The notes under the pieces: model-generated
What the model was told of the DNA's origin: nothing
Seen by the model: only the letters and a program-made list of their open reading frames with translations
Databases searched by the model: none
Shown here: positions 5,593 through 5,784 of the stretch, piece by piece
Numbering within the stretch: position 1 is the first letter of the stretch
How the letters are laid out: each line of letters begins with the position of its first letter
Program-made: the position numbers and the translations under genes
Assembly (NCBI GenBank): GCA_028292785.1
Contig: JAQGLQ010000043.1
Coordinates: 1 to 5,784, forward strand
Reading direction: 5' to 3'
From: Noviherbaspirillum sp.
GTDB taxonomy: Bacteria; Pseudomonadota; Gammaproteobacteria; Burkholderiales; Burkholderiaceae
Length of the DNA: 5,784 bases

Positions 5593-5784
5593 ATGAAAAA
5601 GATGAAGATCCGTTATTCGCAACCGAGCAACTCCGATGATTTCGATGCAGGCGTGCTTGACGCAGGCGGCGAGCGCACGTTCGTCGAATCGATCATTCTG
5701 ACCTCGTAAATTTGCGGCAACCCGCTGTCGCCCGCCGCCGCCAGGCTGCTGGCAAGCGACCTGTCGGCGTTCGACGAAGCCGCC
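5593..5784 (+). pseudogene. interrupted reading frame divergent from the regulator, cut by the window edge; possibly phage replication-like
   Basis: ATG 5593 opens a frame of 38 codons ending ESIILTS, then TAA (5707-5709). The same frame continues without a stop to the window edge as ICGNPLSPAAARLLASDL and a further Ser-Ala-Phe-Asp-Glu-Ala-Ala, which looks like real protein with GC-rich third positions. A single C-to-T change (CAA to TAA, Gln to stop) would explain the break and join both parts naturally. The helical LSPAAARLLASDLS pattern reminds me of small replication-associated proteins of Burkholderiales phages, but this is a weak recollection and the fragment is short. No clear Shine-Dalgarno stands before 5593; the second ATG at 5602 is no better. 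Alternatively the first part is a true 38-residue peptide and a separate gene starts after it. Its position opposite a repressor suits an early gene. Confidence 0.4.

Noticed and set aside
5350..5622. 90-residue - strand frame upstream of the regulator
   Set aside because: It has no ribosome binding site, no recognisable domain, low-complexity Arg-rich composition, and it covers the control region and the start of the right-hand frame.

Overview
The composition (GC-rich with a strong third-position GC bias) and the gene content point to a betaproteobacterium, probably of the order Burkholderiales. This is an inference from gene families and codon use; no rRNA or tRNA gene is present to confirm it.

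Left part (1-2917): two genes on the + strand joined by an ATGA overlap. The first encodes a multi-spanning membrane protein of the DUF2868 family and probably starts just outside the window. The second encodes its usual partner, a DUF3482 protein with an N-terminal GTPase (G) domain. The second gene carries a one-base deletion at 1911-1913, exactly at the codons for its G4-like motif. As written it yields a 182-residue G-domain fragment instead of about 482 residues. 

Middle (2918-4351, - strand): an intact DHA2-type MFS drug transporter, closely similar to E. coli MdtD. It converges on the GTPase gene with only 14 bases between the two stop codons.

Right part (4352-5784): a change of character. 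A 556-base stretch without a convincing gene becomes AT-rich and is dense in small inverted repeats. It contains a near-consensus LexA (SOS) box placed directly after a good -35/-10 pair facing right. Next comes a Cro/CI-type helix-turn-helix regulator on the - strand with a strong ribosome binding site. Across a 265-base divergent control region with an operator-like palindrome, a + strand reading frame begins. That frame is interrupted by an in-frame TAA and runs off the window. The layout of repressor, operator region and divergent early gene resembles the immunity region of a temperate phage or a remnant of one. A LexA-controlled promoter that fires toward the 3' end of the repressor gene would fit SOS-linked control of that repressor, but this link is hypothetical.

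The most useful points for follow-up are the frameshift in the GTPase, the orphan SOS promoter pointing into the regulator, and the interrupted divergent reading frame at the right edge.
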